A stretch of DNA of 24,715 bases from Cymbomonas tetramitiformis (taxonomy: Eukaryota; Chlorophyta; Pyramimonadophyceae; Pyramimonadales; Pyramimonadaceae): NCBI GenBank assembly GCA_001247695.2, contig LGRX02034347.1:1-24715 (forward strand). Reading direction: 5' to 3'. Shown piece by piece: positions 24,486-24,715 of the stretch; within the stretch, counting starts at the first letter, position 1; each line of letters opens with the position of its first letter. The notes beneath the pieces were generated by a model. It had not been told where the DNA came from, did no database searches, and saw nothing but the letters and a program-made list of their open reading frames with translations. The position numbers and the translations under genes are program-made.

Positions 24486-24715
24486 TCATAATTCGACCGA
24501 AATAACTCGTCCGGCTGATACCATTAATTTAGAAGTGAACATACATATAATCATAGTTTCATTGGGTCCACCCGTAGCCGCATTGCCAGAGTCAAATGCT
24601 ACACCGGCAGCCGATGCATTGTCGCTAGCCGTACATTGTAAATAGCAACTACTATTAGTGCCTAAACTTGAGTATCCACTCAATCGGCGCGGTTCATTAT
24701 CCAAACACAAATTTA
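24486..24715 (-). CDS. C-terminus of a virion-type protein (partial)
   Basis: The frame is open to the window edge, so only about the last 76 residues are visible. The in-frame TTG at 24710 is not a start. The segment is Ser/Ala/Gly/Thr-rich, with S-S-L-G-T-N-S-S-C-Y-L-Q-C, and ends in beta-like strands M-I-I-C-M-F-T-S-K-L-M-V-S-A-G-R-V-I-S-V-E-L. Ending in a strand, a turn with Gly-Arg and a last strand is a pattern seen at the ends of double-jelly-roll major capsid proteins, but also in fibres. I favour a capsid or fibre protein without choosing firmly. Confidence 0.55.
   Translation of the reverse strand, partial: NLCLDNEPRRLSGYSSLGTNSSCYLQCTASDNASAAGVAFDSGNAATGGPNETMIICMFTSKLMVSAGRVISVEL

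Noticed and set aside
1..24715. tRNA, rRNA or riboswitch genes
   Set aside because: No cloverleaf, rRNA core or known riboswitch pattern was recognised on either strand by eye; a covariance-model scan would be needed to exclude them.

Overview
The window joins two very different kinds of DNA. Positions 1 to about 13,060 are GC-rich eukaryotic nuclear DNA, full of minisatellites and spliceosomal introns. Positions about 13,060 to 24,715 are AT-rich, gene-dense and intron-free, and carry a virus-type gene set. The host is most likely a unicellular eukaryote, probably a microalga. The best reading is a polinton-like virus (PLV) or virophage-related element integrated in, or endogenous to, that nuclear genome. 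The right end of the element lies outside the window.

Host part (minus strand, about 10,583 down to 1,305): no long ORF is convincing, but at least 14 short exon-like segments, in order, match a CASTOR/POLLUX (DMI1/SYM8)-type ion channel. From N to C terminus they give a hydrophobic helix, the pore region, a first RCK (Rossmann, TrkA-like) domain with its C-terminal subdomain, and the start of a second RCK domain. Most exon ends sit at GT/AG borders, and splice phases agree at most of the junctions I could test. Nearly every intron holds a tandem array. In several cases the repeat unit copies the neighbouring splice junction. Between about 10.6 and 13.06 kb I see no recognisable gene.

Element part: a left-end region (13,067-13,816) holds two diverged copies of a roughly 330-370 bp unit with a GC-rich hairpin and a palindrome-ended cassette. 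The same cassette recurs at 20.3 and 23.3 kb. Then come an acidic F-box-like protein (+), two small minus-strand genes, and a plus-strand block of virion-type genes: two unknown proteins with an ATGA overlap, a class-3 lipase-like protein, and two fibre proteins that share an N-terminus. On the minus strand is a family-A polymerase palm fused to an SF3 helicase (the TVpol architecture of PLVs), preceded by a small basic protein. A plus-strand fusion of a beta-rich domain with a 2OG-Fe(II) dioxygenase follows. The window ends inside a minus-strand gene whose C-terminus looks like a virion protein, perhaps the major capsid protein.

Two upstream-sequence classes appear. A TTTTAACTTTAAG-like motif precedes the replication, dioxygenase and F-box-like genes. 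A TATA/TTATAAT-rich tract directly abuts the ATG of the virion-type genes. This suggests early and late transcription classes. Major capsid, packaging ATPase and protease genes are not seen whole in this window and may lie to the right.
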